A stretch of DNA of 64,000 bases, taken from the NCBI RefSeq assembly GCF_022581195.2, contig NC_061459.1:9982001-10046000 (forward strand). The letters are read 5' to 3'. The notes beneath the pieces are model-generated. The model worked only from the letters and a program-made list of their open reading frames with translations, searched no databases and had not been told where the DNA came from. Both the position numbers and the translations under genes were made by a program. Positions 1-12,560 of this stretch are shown piece by piece (position 1 is the first letter of the stretch; every line of letters begins with the position of its first letter). This DNA comes from Helicoverpa zea (Eukaryota; Arthropoda; Insecta; Lepidoptera; Noctuidae).

Positions 1-3000
1 CCGCTTTGTCCCACCAGACAATACCCACCGAATAGCGACTCCACTCATATTTCATTCGAATAAAAATGACCGGTCTTTTGCCTTATCCAATCTCCAATAC
101 CAGATTGAAAAATAACAACGTTCTAGATTTACATACAAATGAAATTCGAATAGTTAACATAAACAACTCTCAGACAACACTCCGGCCACACACTGGCGAT
201 TTCTTTGAATGTGCTGCCGTCGAAACAATTGCGCTCCACAATAATTTATTACCCAAATTAAACGACACAGGAAACCTTTCTGTACGCCGTCATTAATAAC
301 GTCTAATTTACAATGTTTAAACAAAGGATCTCACATTGAAAACCCACGAGTGCGGCCCGAACGTCATTATCCGTTCGTCACTTGACAACAAAGGTCGGCT
401 CGTCAGATTGCAAATTAAATTAGAACATCCAGCCGATCCTGTTTATGTACCCTCTTAAATGTGGAATTTTAAAGGGATGCTTAATTCATGAATCTTTGCT
501 GTGTTTGACCATTCAATTTACATTTTCAAACCGGTACCGTGGACGAGGATTTGCATTTTCTGACCATGTATGTTGCATTTATTCACCGACCACGTGAATA
601 TTATGCAACTTTAAAAGGAGAGGCGCGCAGCAGCGATTAGAGGAGTGGTGTTATTTATAGGTCTGAACTCGATCCATTGGTGTTTACCAGCAGCGCCCAT
701 TGCCCCTCGTAAATCGTTTAAAGGTTGGGCGTTCTCCATCCTCAAGATGGATGCCCTTGTCAGACTGATATATTTACTGTCCGCCACATGGTCTGCCACC
801 CCCTATCTACTGTTTAACATGTAACTGCTGCTGCTTTAATAAATAGCCTTCATGAATAAATTTTTAAAAAGGGAAACCTTTTAGGCAGTTAATTTTCTCC
901 GCGGCATACAAACCCTCAAATGCACAACGAGGGTGAACTAAGAGTGACATGTAAATCTACAGGACAAAGTCAAAAGGACAATAAACTTTCTGGGTTCAAT
1001 ACGTGAACAAAAGAATGATGAAACGGATTTACTGATTACCACGCCTATTAAGACGCATTAAAGGATTAGCGACAGTCATAAAGATTGTGGTGGAATCCTT
1101 TATGTCGCTCTTGAACGTCAAAGCGAACAAGAGAATAAACGAATAAGTAATAGCGAGCGTGTGTTGTCGGAGCAAACCTCCGCGCCGGCGTAACATACGT
1201 ACCTAAAGTGCGGTATGGCATATTACCCATTTCTCATCTAAATCGTGTGACTTTTGCTCACCTGCCGTTACGGCTCTCCTTCTTACTTTTCGGTAAATCT
1301 ATAGAAAGAAATGAGTCAACTCACAATACAATGTTTTCGTGTAAAAAACAATAAAGGCAAACAGAGGCTGCCGTAAACCGGTTTTAAAATATTGAACCAC
1401 TTCATTTTCTCGTGGCAATAGCTATTATGGCCTCAGCTCATAAAATCAAACGTGTTAGTACACATAATAGTGCTCGCCTTATAAAGTCCCTCGTCACGTA
1501 AAGTTTTTATTAGTTTGGAGCCTAATGGATTTCCTTACCTTTTTATTATTCGATAAACACGGCGCACGGTTGATTTGAAGAATCTCTTTGAAGCCGAGAG
1601 CTCGTCGCAGATAGACTGTGCTTATATAGCTGAGCCATAACAAGGGGCTGTGCCTAAACCCTTGTTGAATTTGGCGGAATAAGCCGCAAACTTTTGTTGT
1701 TTCTTTAACCTTTTCTTTAGAAAAACCCTTTTAAGTGTACACGTCCTCTGACTGTACTTATCCATTTAAAACTTGCTTCACGGTTTCCTGATCCGGTAAA
1801 TCAGATTCATACCCTCTAACACACCCTTGTCGTTAAATATTTTCTTACTCTGATTTATATTCCATTTGACGAAGTGTTACGAATTCGAATCGAATACATT
1901 TGATATATTTGGGTCATGTATGAGTATTCTAAATTGATGAGGGCAAATTCTGTCTCATACTATATTAGTAGGTATAGAGACGGTTCGTGAAATATCTTCA
2001 GATGTTCGCAATCAGAGTCAATATCCTTCGGAGAAAATAATTTCATTATTGATGAGCACGAGTGTATCGCGAGATTGCTTTGCGAGGACTAGCTACAAAT
2101 TATTATTTGTCTTTTCAGCATTGTACAATACCTTCGAGAGATGTCAGACCAAAAAAAGGTTTAAACGTATTTACACAAGTAAAGAAAATAACTCAACATT
2201 ATTTTTAAATAAGTAGGTATGTGTGTAAATAAGAAACGTTTGAAAAATGATATTATCTCATGTTGACTTAAGAAAATTGTGCCAACTTTTTATTTGAATC
2301 CACGCTCACATTTTGCAAACATTTTATGTTTCGTGTTATTTTGTAACTTATGTAAATGAGAGTGTATTTCATTTTTATCATGTTTAATAACTTCAGCGGG
2401 GGAAGATAAAGTGATATCTACATGTAAAAATGTTTTCACAATATAAGCTATGGCAGGGGTACGGAGAGTGTCCCTTGCCTTACTCGACCCTTGTCACCAT
2501 GTCGCATATCTGTCCAACTTAATTTTAACACCCGCCCTTCATTCGGAACGTCCACGGGCTTAGAATAAACTCCTTCCGTTTGCTTTATCGTAAGAAATCT
2601 GTGTTCTTCATTGATGCTTGTTTTCCTGGACTGAATTTATGGTCCAGTAAAACAATCGTTTTTAAAATGGTCATGTCAGGTATTATAATTTTTTCAATCA
2701 CTTATTGGGTGAGGCATGAGCTCTGCTGTGCCAAGTCAACCTATTCAGTAGTTAAAAATACTATAGGCAGTTTCAATTAAGTCAGGCAACTGACGTCTTG
2801 ACAACTAACTACACCACTCAGGTGATGGTCATTAACTCACACGAGCGTAATGAAAAATTGCACTATTTTCCCGTTATAATTTCTTATTAAATCTCGCATG
2901 TAAAACTTTCTATTAAGAAACAATGAGCATTCACACTATCTACAATCGAGTACTCAACATCGGAAACTATTCAAATTTAGTTGAATCGAATTCGCAAGTG

Positions 3001-5877
3001 AAATGAACACGGCGATAAATTGCAGCTGAATGATGCTTATCTGTAGCCGTGACAGCACTCTAGCTCGATACGGACTTCATGCTTTTAAGCCCTGGCTTTT
3101 TTGTTTGATCGCTTTGATATAGTGGTACTAACACAATCTGTTATGTACTTAGTGAGTATGCAAATATATGAAGGATTTAATATCATTGGTGAAATCCGGA
3201 AAATGGAATGACACCACTTATGAGTTCATGTATTATTTCCATTAGAAGAAAGACGAGTAAAATCTTTATTCTTACAGTCGTTTTGTAATTTAACGTTCCA
3301 GAAAAGTCAAGTTACTATTTCATATTTTAAAATACCTATAACTTTTACAAATGTAAGTTCAGAATGTTGACTAAAACGTATAAATTCCGAGCACTTATTC
3401 GGAACGTACAAAATATGGCGCAGCCTACCTGTGTCAAATCGATTCAATTCGCAACAGACAGGAGCAGAGACCTCCCAACTGTAAGTGATTGCACGATCCA
3501 CTGCATTGAGACCAATTTTCCCAGCCGCAGTCATACTACGGAGAACGGACTATTTGAATCGCTTACCTTAGGGATTCCATTCCAATCCTGAGCTCGAATT
3601 CCCAACACCGGCACAGCTTGATCAATATTATCTTTAGCCTTCATAAGTATTTGTTGGAATTTTTCGCCGGCTCGGCACCGGCTATAGATTTAATAACTGT
3701 CATCTTTACAACCTAATATTCAACTTTTTTTTTATATATCGAGCAACATCTGCCAACCCTCATTTCCTTTTAGCTTGCAACATTGTGGGAGGAATTTAGT
3801 CGAATGACGATGTAATAAATTTCCTCCTTCGTATGATCCATAAAGCTACGGACTACGGAGACCCTTGAATACCGGCCGATATGACGTAATAAAAGCATCT
3901 CGATGAATTAACTGATTATTTGCATATGTGGGTATGTAAGCCAACATTGCTTCGTCGGATTTAAGCCTCCATTTTGGGAGCGTAAAGTGTTTATATTGCC
4001 ACATACGAACATTCAACAATTTCCATCAAGGATAAGATATTCATATTTATTTAATGAATTAAACTATATAATATGTCGTTAATATTGAGTAAAAAGTAAT
4101 TTCAAAATCCAAAATAAAAAGCACTTACAAAGATATCTATGGTGCACTAAAACAAATGAAACAAAATATCTAAATACGAAACCTTTATGAAATGTTGAAG
4201 GACAGTATCAGCTTTTAGCTAAATTGGATTGTGTGATAGCAATTGCAGGCGTATGCATTGTGAAGCGGCTTGATTATAGCGGCAATGTAAATTGTATTAC
4301 AATTTAGGATTTATGCGAACGCCGCTTTATTCAGCGCTCACTTTAGCCTCAGTGGAGAGCACTACGAATTTATTAATTGGATTACTTTTCCCGTCCCTAT
4401 TTTCCTGTCACCACTTTTTACGATTGCCATTATCCATATTAATACCTGAGTGCGTATTATACGTCAGACCGCTGAGTAACTGGCGATATGAGTGTGTTGA
4501 GAGCTTAGTCCTTTTCAGCGCTAATCCGCTGTGACAGACAAATGGATTGAAGGACAAATGTGGATCTGAATTATTTATTGGCAATTTCGCTTCACTAATA
4601 TTGTTCAGAAAAGGTATTTCGTTTATATACGAGTCTTATGTATTGCGTCGTACCTTTTGGTCTAAGAATAGATCGTATATGGATTAATTACTATGAATAT
4701 TTAATCAATGTATTCACTTTTGTAAATGTACACGTGTATAATCCCTAAAGTTGGGAAGTCGAATGTAAATGCAAAGCGTTGAGTTTCCAAATTGAAAAAT
4801 AAGTAGATAAGCAATCAATAGATAAAACCTTTTTGAATATTGGAATGTATAGTTAGACAATAAGGGGAAAATATTACATTCTTACAAACTCAATATAAAA
4901 AAAAAAAACTTATTAGGTATTTTACCAATAGCTCCCTTCCACTTTCATATTTCTCCGATAATCACGGTGCTTTTGCAAACTTCTATCCACTTTACCGACG
5001 TATACTTTATTTGATCACCCCAAAAACGTTATTAAATATCGCTAGGGAGGCCGTGATACCTTGTAATTCAGGGATCCTCAATAACAAATTGTTCGAGTTA
5101 TTTCTAGTGGCTCAACTGGGTCCGCGCCAATTTATTTTTCGGTCTCGATCCAATTATTTTTGGGCATGTTAGTGGCGCATAAATCTGAGGACTGGCCGGT
5201 GTGCACGCACCTACGGAACCTTATAATAGTTCGGGCGTAGGGGGCTAATGCGATAAGCTTCAAGATTAATTATTAAGCAAAAGCCGCGGGCGCGGTTTAC
5301 GTTTTTGGGGAAGTTAAAATGGTGGAACGCCCATCCTTGGATTAAAAAGCCTGCATTCTTTTACAAATTGTATTCGTATTTTACCATTTGGTGGAGAAAC
5401 ATTTATCATAATACGAAGTCGATTATAATTTGTTCAAAATTATTCTGTTTACTTATCAGATCTATAAATACCTACCAGTGACAGCAAAAAAATATAATCT
5501 TGTACGTACATAATGGACCGATTTCAATCAAAACCTTTTGTCCTCAGCAGATGCTCTTGTAATCAACGTCCCAGTCACTTTCATATCTTACAATTAATTA
5601 GTAAAAAAGGACACATTACTACACGCCCTAGAAAAAGGTGACTCCTAATCAATAGGACCTACTTATAAGGGTCCGACCTTTCTAGAATGAAGGAAAATAC
5701 CTAGGCATTCAAAATAAACGCGTGGGCAGGTATATCTAACGAACAAATGCAATAATAAAGCGTAACCCGACCCAAGACAGACGCAGAATATTTATTTATA
5801 GCTGTTTGATATACATATTTCATTGAATACTAGCTAGTTTCTCTCTCAGTATTTGGACTTCTTGAGTAGGTCAAGTC
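1..5877. other. Non-coding, no gene recognised
   Basis: AT-rich DNA with short chance ORFs of at most 80 codons on both strands. I see no conserved protein motif, RNA gene or bounded repeat in it. Confidence 0.6.
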
Positions 5878-6175
5878 AAAAAGTCGTGGTGGCCTAGTGG
5901 GTAAAGAACCAACCTCTCGAGTATGAAGGCGTGGGTTCGATTCCAGGTCAGGCAAGTACCAATGCAACTTTTCTAAGTTTGTATGTACTTTCTAAGTATA
6001 TCTTAGACACCAATGGCTGATATAAAGGTGAAGGAAAACATCTTGAGGAAACCTGGACTATAAAGTCTGTAATCACCAACCCGCATTGAGCAAGCGTGGT
6101 GATTAATGCTCAATCCTTCTCCATGTGAGAGGAGGCCTGTGCCCAGCAGTGGGACGATAAAAAGGCTGTAACAGA
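5878..6175 (+). mobile_element. tRNA-derived SINE
   Basis: A tRNA-like head carries a pol III A box (TGGCCTAGTGG at 5890) and B box (GGGTTCGATTCC at 5933). It is followed by a body (GAGGAAACCTGGACT, GTGGTGATTAATGCTCAAT) and the tail GGCCTGTGCCCAGCAGTGGG, which is widespread at the 3' ends of lepidopteran RTE-like retroposons and SINEs. Near-full-length copies lie here and at 49902-50168 on the minus strand, and a partial copy at 16792-16917. Confidence 0.88.
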
Positions 6176-9161
6176 GTAGGTACCAACCTTAGTTCAAATT
6201 AAAAAAAAAAATATCTAGAAAACTGTGACAAAAGTGTAATAACTAGAAGAATATGATTACGTACCACTTAATGTGTGACAAAGCTTCAGACATACATATT
6301 ATTTCTAAGTCAAGCGAAGTATTGTGTATTTTCTTTAGTTATTTTCCACACAGAGCTTAGTTCACCTTGTTACGACCTTCAAGAAATTGCTAAATCTTCT
6401 TGTTGGCAACTAACAGGCTTTTTTATTCATGTACTTAGACTTCAAATACTAAATATATTACTATGTTTACCGTAGAGTTAATACTTAAGGTACATTACCC
6501 TTTTATATTCAAAAGGGTAACCTTTATCAAAGTTTTTCTATAGTTAAGTCAGAGCATTGAATTACTTACTTAAATGTACATATATTTGAATAAAAAAGCT
6601 TCTAGTTAAATTCCTATTTTAGTTTCTTACGACATTTTATACTGAAAATGGTAACTTTATTTGTTTTCAGGTAAAGACGTCAGCAATTTAGTTCGCAGTT
6701 CTCGAGTTCATGTGAAAATATTAAGACCGTATGCAGTGCCGTGCAGGTATTTTTATTATTTGTACTAGAGTTGTAGTCTGTACTTCATGTTTTATTTCTT
6801 TATAATGGGTACTGCAATATTTCGTTTTCAACTTTACATGGGTAATTTATGACATTAACATGTAACAAAATCTCAGCAAAAAGTATGCTGCCCACATTTT
6901 GGAAAGACCCTTTATATGTCTATTTGAACCAATAAACAAAGTAATCTTCACAAAATAGGGATTCGATCATAAAACACTAAAAAACCCCACCTACCTAATC
7001 TAAAAAGGTCACAACTCACAAACTTCCGAGATAAAATGTTTCACTCCAAAAATTAATTATTTGCCTCAACGCTTGGCCAAATTTTATCCATTTAACTTAA
7101 TTACAGAATAGGTAATGGAGTTTATAGCACCATTATTAATCTCTTGATGTACTCTCTTTGAGTCCCGAGTCAAATATAACTTTAAATAGCTCTTCAAGGA
7201 AACCTCAAGTACCCAAGTTTATGCTCTATGCTTTAAAAGACAAGTTTTCCTTGAATCTATCTAAAATTAGAAAAGTGACGAGTCTGTGTTTTTTAAAGCT
7301 CAGGAACCACTGGAGGTAGCTCATATTTTGAGACAGGCTCCTTTCTATCCGGGTGCACAAAGCAGTTCACACACAAATAAAAAGACACTAATAAAATAGG
7401 CACTGTCTGGTCCAAAAATAAATATAAATGAAGTCTTAAAAATCTGATGAATTGTGAATGGTCGACTTGATTGCTACACTTGTTTAAAACTCTCCATAAA
7501 AAGAAGAAGAAAATGTTCGAGCGAACAAAAAGGTCTAACTTCAGTTTCCAAATTCCGAGCCGCATGAAGTTCATTTAAAAGATTCGACCCTTATAAACCA
7601 CTTTACCAAAAACTTGAGCATCAATTACCATCTACGGAATCTTCGACCTCGAATGAAAATGACCAGTAAACATAATTAGGGATGTAATGAGGCTAAAGTT
7701 ATAAATCTAGGGGTAACCCTGATGGGAATGGCAACCGATATGGCACAGCCCGCGTCGTCGGTCAGCGCCCGTCATTAATCCTCCTAGCCATCTTATTACG
7801 CAAGTAATTACCTATTTATCCGCATTTTCTCACGAGTTTTCTGAAAGTGACTAATAACATTTGTGGGCTACTGACGTAAGCCATTTCTTTTTTGGTTTGC
7901 CTCTTGCGTAGGTGGGCCTAATGAATGCATTCTTAGAAATGTACTGTAAGTAAGTCTCCTCTCATGAATATACGAGTTACTTTCGTATCTTGACCATCTT
8001 GGTTCACTGAATAACATATGTCTATACTAATTTATAAACCCAAAATGTTGTAGGCTTAAACGATCTGGAACCACTTTGATTCGAAACATTCTTTCAGTGG
8101 TAGATAGCTCAATTTTGGAGAAGGTAAGATCTTGTTATATGGGTGTAGTTTTGCCAGCTTATCTACAGTACATATACAATGAATGTCGTTCTTATTTACC
8201 CCGCTATAGTCTTCATCGAATTATGCTAAATAGTTTCGCATATACCCGTATGTAATCACATTTCATCATAGTGAAGTTCGCAATATACGATTTAATTTTA
8301 CGCCAGTGCATTGTATCATCGTACACAGCCTTCTGAAAGATCCCCTTAAACGTTTAAACTGCTTATTTGCATGATAAACAAAATCCTTTCTTCTCAAGGA
8401 CGTTTCAAACAAAACGTGATGCTATACTTTCTTAGTTATACAGCCTGAAAGACGGAAGGGCTCATTAAATCTTATGCGCTAAAACAAACAAAATCATTGT
8501 CTTGGTTTATGAATTAAGGAATTCTGAAGCTAAAATATTAAGGAGTTTGTGGATGTTGGTAAATGATGTCTGGTTATCTTAGAGTGGGTGACGTGATTAG
8601 ATATGAAGGCTAAATTATTATAAGCTTTTGAAATCTTTCAATTACGTAATGTTGATTCGCGATGGATGTATCTCAAAAAGGGTGGGTGAAATGATAAAAT
8701 CAAACCAGACCAAACCCTATCGTTATAGTTATAGTGCTACCCACCCTTACTACGCTGAATTAAAACTCTTTTCATATTCTATCCGCCGCCTCTGACACAT
8801 AATTTTCTTTTGTCACGAATCAAACCATAAAAGATCTAATTGTTATACTGCTACTATTGTCTAGGGCTTACAATTACAACTTTTGTTGGAATTTAATTTA
8901 GCACTTACTTTAGGCGTCTCCTTCCATCGTAACATAATTATTTATTGACTTCATTACGAATAGAAATCAAGTTATTTGTTCATTTTGACGCCGACTGAGT
9001 CTTTGGAGACGCATTTTAATTACTGGCTAACGTTTGATGTCGCATTTCCTTTTAATTCGGGTTTCGGTGCGTAGGTAATTAAAAATCGGGGATTTTTTTT
9101 TACTGTCGTACTTAATTGCTGGCTTTTAAGGATTGTTAAGGAAATTACTTTTGGTAATGTT
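6176..9161. other. Non-coding, no gene recognised
   Basis: AT-rich sequence between two SINEs. The longest ORF is a 93-codon minus-strand frame at 7293-7574 with no known domain, judged chance. A less AT-rich patch occurs at 7720-7790. No feature boundaries seen. Confidence 0.6.
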
Positions 9162-9390
9162 CTTGTTGCCTCGTTAGTTCAGTAGTCGCTCACTGCTTTT
9201 GCTATGAGTCTCGTGGGTTCGATTCCCGGATCGAAATCGGGTGTCGGCTTCATCTTGAGTTCATCGAGTCACTTGTGTTTGGCAAATGCTTGTACTCTAA
9301 ATACAGGTAAAAATATCATGCTCAGCTGGCTGGTCGTCTAAGAAAACAACCGCCATGGTCGAAAATCGATCTGCATGACATTACTGAGGT
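9162..9390 (+). mobile_element. tRNA-derived SINE, second family
   Basis: tRNA-like head with A box around TTAGTTCAGTAGTCG (9174) and B box GTGGGTTCGATTCCCGG (9213). The body (GTGTCGGCTTCATCTTGAG, AACCGCCATGGTCGA) differs from the SINE at 5878. Not a functional tRNA gene, because the stems do not close as a tRNA cloverleaf. The 3' limit is approximate. Confidence 0.7.
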
Positions 9391-12004
9391 AGGTAGGTAA
9401 ATGTATATATATTTAAACGTACATATAATATCCTACCGACCTAGTAGGTAAGCCATGATCATGTATAAATTCCATCTAAAGTAAGGAATTATTTACTGAG
9501 ACCTAAATCCGCTTCCCAACGTCTAATCCTACAGTGGAATACGTAAATGTATTTATTATTAACTAGTTATCCGCATCTACCATTTTAATGAAATACAGAT
9601 TTATGTAAATTCCCAAGCACCGCTATGAATCGTGACGTAACTACCAGATACTAAATGTTTGCTTAGTTATTGAAACCAAAACCTCCCACTACCTACTTGA
9701 TACATATCTTACTGTTTCTACTCGTGTATGTTCAGGGAAAAAGGAATATTGAAACAAAAAATATGACGTGCTAACTCAAAGAATCAAAGGAATCAACATC
9801 AGTTTGGCAAACATTTCTCGGCGCGAACGTGTATGACAATGTATTGAGTCAAAAATTATGGCGCGTCCTTGTTTTAGTATAAAGAGGCGGGCAGTGATTT
9901 CAATGAAATGCTAGTGCACGGTATCTCTGAGACCACCCCATTTTTCGACATTTCCCGTGGCGTCCGTAGGCCACGGCTACTACAATTTTTATGAGTCAGT
10001 CGTGCTCCACTCGCTTTTATTTCTTTTTCCTTTACAAAACGTGTGGGAAGCGGCGAGATCCCATTTTCGGCCAGCAGGCATTTTTGCAAATTTCGATTCG
10101 CGGCGAGTTAGAAAAATAAAGATTTCACACGTGCCTTTCGTCGAGTTCCCGTTTGTTTTTATTTTTTTTACATCCTATCGTAACTTCAAATAATCCCGGG
10201 AAAGCTTTTTGTTCCAACATTTATTGCACTATATATTCTTCTTTACTCTAATCACGGATCTAATAAAAGTGTACCTACATAAATATTTCCCGCTATGGCT
10301 TCCTTTTCTGTAAATAGCGCAGAAGCCCAACAATTTCCAAAACCTTTCCGATCCGTTGTAACATGATACTAATCTTCTTCAATCCCTATAATACTGAGGA
10401 AATCGTTTTCAAATCACTGTTAATCCATTCAAACACCATTATTACTTTGAACCTCAAACCAAGTCGCATTGACAAGCTGTTAGTTATTATGATAGACGAA
10501 ATATTAACAAAAGATATGCTTGAGGGCCTAAAAAAGTATACTTAAACTTCTATCAGTAGAATAGGAGATTTCAGTTAGACTGAGAGTTCATTTTGTTTAT
10601 TATCCGTCTCTGTGAAATACCAATGATATTAAGACGCCACCGTGATTTTGATAGCCGTTTGCCATGCCAAATTATAGGACTACCCGCTTACCAATGGATC
10701 TGAAATTTTGATATAGGTAAATTGATATCTTTATCTAGATTCTGCCAGAACGAAAACACGATACTGATAATTTTACTCGATCATAATTAATTCCGAAAAC
10801 ACGTCTAAAAAAGTACTATTTTTGAAATTACAAGGAAGTTACACTATCTTTATGTTTCAAAATTACTCTAATATATTCTTAACATCAATATTAACGTTCT
10901 GTCAAAGTCATTTTTCCATAACTATTACCAAACATTTTTAATTAAAGTTTTAAGATATTGGATTTTTTGAGCGGCAGCGATCATGATAGACGCTACGCAA
11001 TTCTGAACCTTATGTCCGTGCTCTAGCGATTGATACACAATGTGTACGGAGACGAGCCAGTCCGGCGATAGCCCTCGTCGAGGTCGGACCTGCGCATGTT
11101 GTTGCTCCGGCCGTAGGTATAATAATTTGTGACGATAACTCAGATTTGCGCGCGGCCCTATGTGTGCGTCAGCTTGTAAATATACAACTTTCGCTCGTGT
11201 GACAGTGACGTCGTCCGAGCATGACGTGTTCTTATCGCTTTTTGTTATGGGTACAGTCGTTTACAAAAATGTCTAGTTGTTCACGAAGAAAATGTTTAAG
11301 GAGTCAGGTAGCGTTTCAAAAAATGAAACAACATCCAAAGCTTTTTATTATTACATCTTACAGTTTTTCATTATTTTCTCAAAGTTTTTTCAAATTGACA
11401 TTGACAGTATCTAAGAAATAAATGAGGTGAAATATCTAAGATGAATTAAATACTCCTTACATATTTTCTAGCTCGGGGTACGAGGACAATAAATAAAAGT
11501 GTGGACTTGATTTTTCAAGTAGCGATTCAGAATCATTATAAATAAATAAATATTTTTATTGGGTATTAAACAAATCAAAAACTAACTTAATAATTTCAAT
11601 AGATATTTACACAGATAAATAAACATTAAATTACGTAATAACTGTTTTTCCTTAAACAGCCGTAACCCCTAAATAACTGTATTTGTACCCGACTGTACCT
11701 CTTGTCACGCACACAAAGTCACTGTATTTGTACAAGGGTTACCCACACATAACCGCGCGCAAGACTGAGTTGAACTTACTATAAGCACTCTGAGAACAAA
11801 AAATCTATGGAGACCGTGTTATACTTTAAATTCTTTTTTTTACATTATATTATTATTTATATTTCAGTTTTAATAAATATGTTTAAAAATGAATTACTTA
11901 GCTTCATTACTTCTTTGATACCTTACAGCTTCACTACATACATTTATAGCATACATAACACACAAGATCTGCGACGCTTTTATTCCTTAACCACTTAATT
12001 TTTA
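9391..12004. other. Non-coding, with a GC-rich patch at about 10970-11240
   Basis: No gene is supported. The patch 10970-11240 is clearly richer in G+C and CpG than its surroundings (for example GAGACGAGCCAGTCCGGCG, CCTCGTCGAGGTCGGACC) and could be a promoter, an untranslated exon or an old repeat. None of these can be shown from sequence alone. Confidence 0.5.
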
Positions 12005-12560
12005 CTAGCTGTTTAACGCGATTTTAGCCGCATTCCCGGGGAACTTCTTCCTGTGCCCGGATAAAATATGGCCTACATTCACTGGGGATAGTGTAAATCT
12101 CTAATTGTGAAAGCAAATCAAATCAGTTAAGCAGTTTCAGAGCTTATACAATCCACAGAAACAAACAATCAAATCTTCCCTCTTTATAACATTAGTATAA
12201 ATTATTTAACACTGGTCAAACGCTTTCATTTGATACCCATATTGAGAGAGCTATAAAAAAACAATGCAATTCAGCATTTTCTGGCGGTGGCTATCTTGGA
12301 CTTTAAATAATATTATACATGATTCTACATACTAATCAAGCCCTTTCATTTGATATCCATACTGAAGGAATTGTAAAAAAAATATGTTATTCGCCATTTT
12401 GTGGCGGCGGCCATCTTGGGCCGATATTCACCAAATAAAGCTAGGAACACTCCCGATTAATTTCATTTCAAACAAAAAACCTAAATACATATCGATTCAT
12501 CCGTTCTGGATATACAAACACACATACACGACACACCACACAAACATACACACAACCATA
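12005..12560 (+). mobile_element. Diverged LINE-tail-type repeat with internal duplication
   Basis: Starts ACTAGCTGTTTAACGCGATT, with CCGGATAAAATATGGCCTAC, a decayed relative of the insect ACTAGCTGTTGCCCGCGACT-type repeat. An internal unit CTTTCATTTGATACCCATA at 12223 is repeated as CTTTCATTTGATATCCATA at 12343 (period 120), each followed by GGCGG and CATCTTGG. It ends near CGATTCATCCGTTCTGGATA and a CA-rich tail. It may be two fused repeats. Family assignment is tentative. Confidence 0.6.

Noticed and set aside
9213..9229. tRNA gene suggested by a perfect B box
   Set aside because: The surrounding stems do not pair as a cloverleaf and a SINE body follows, so it is a SINE head.
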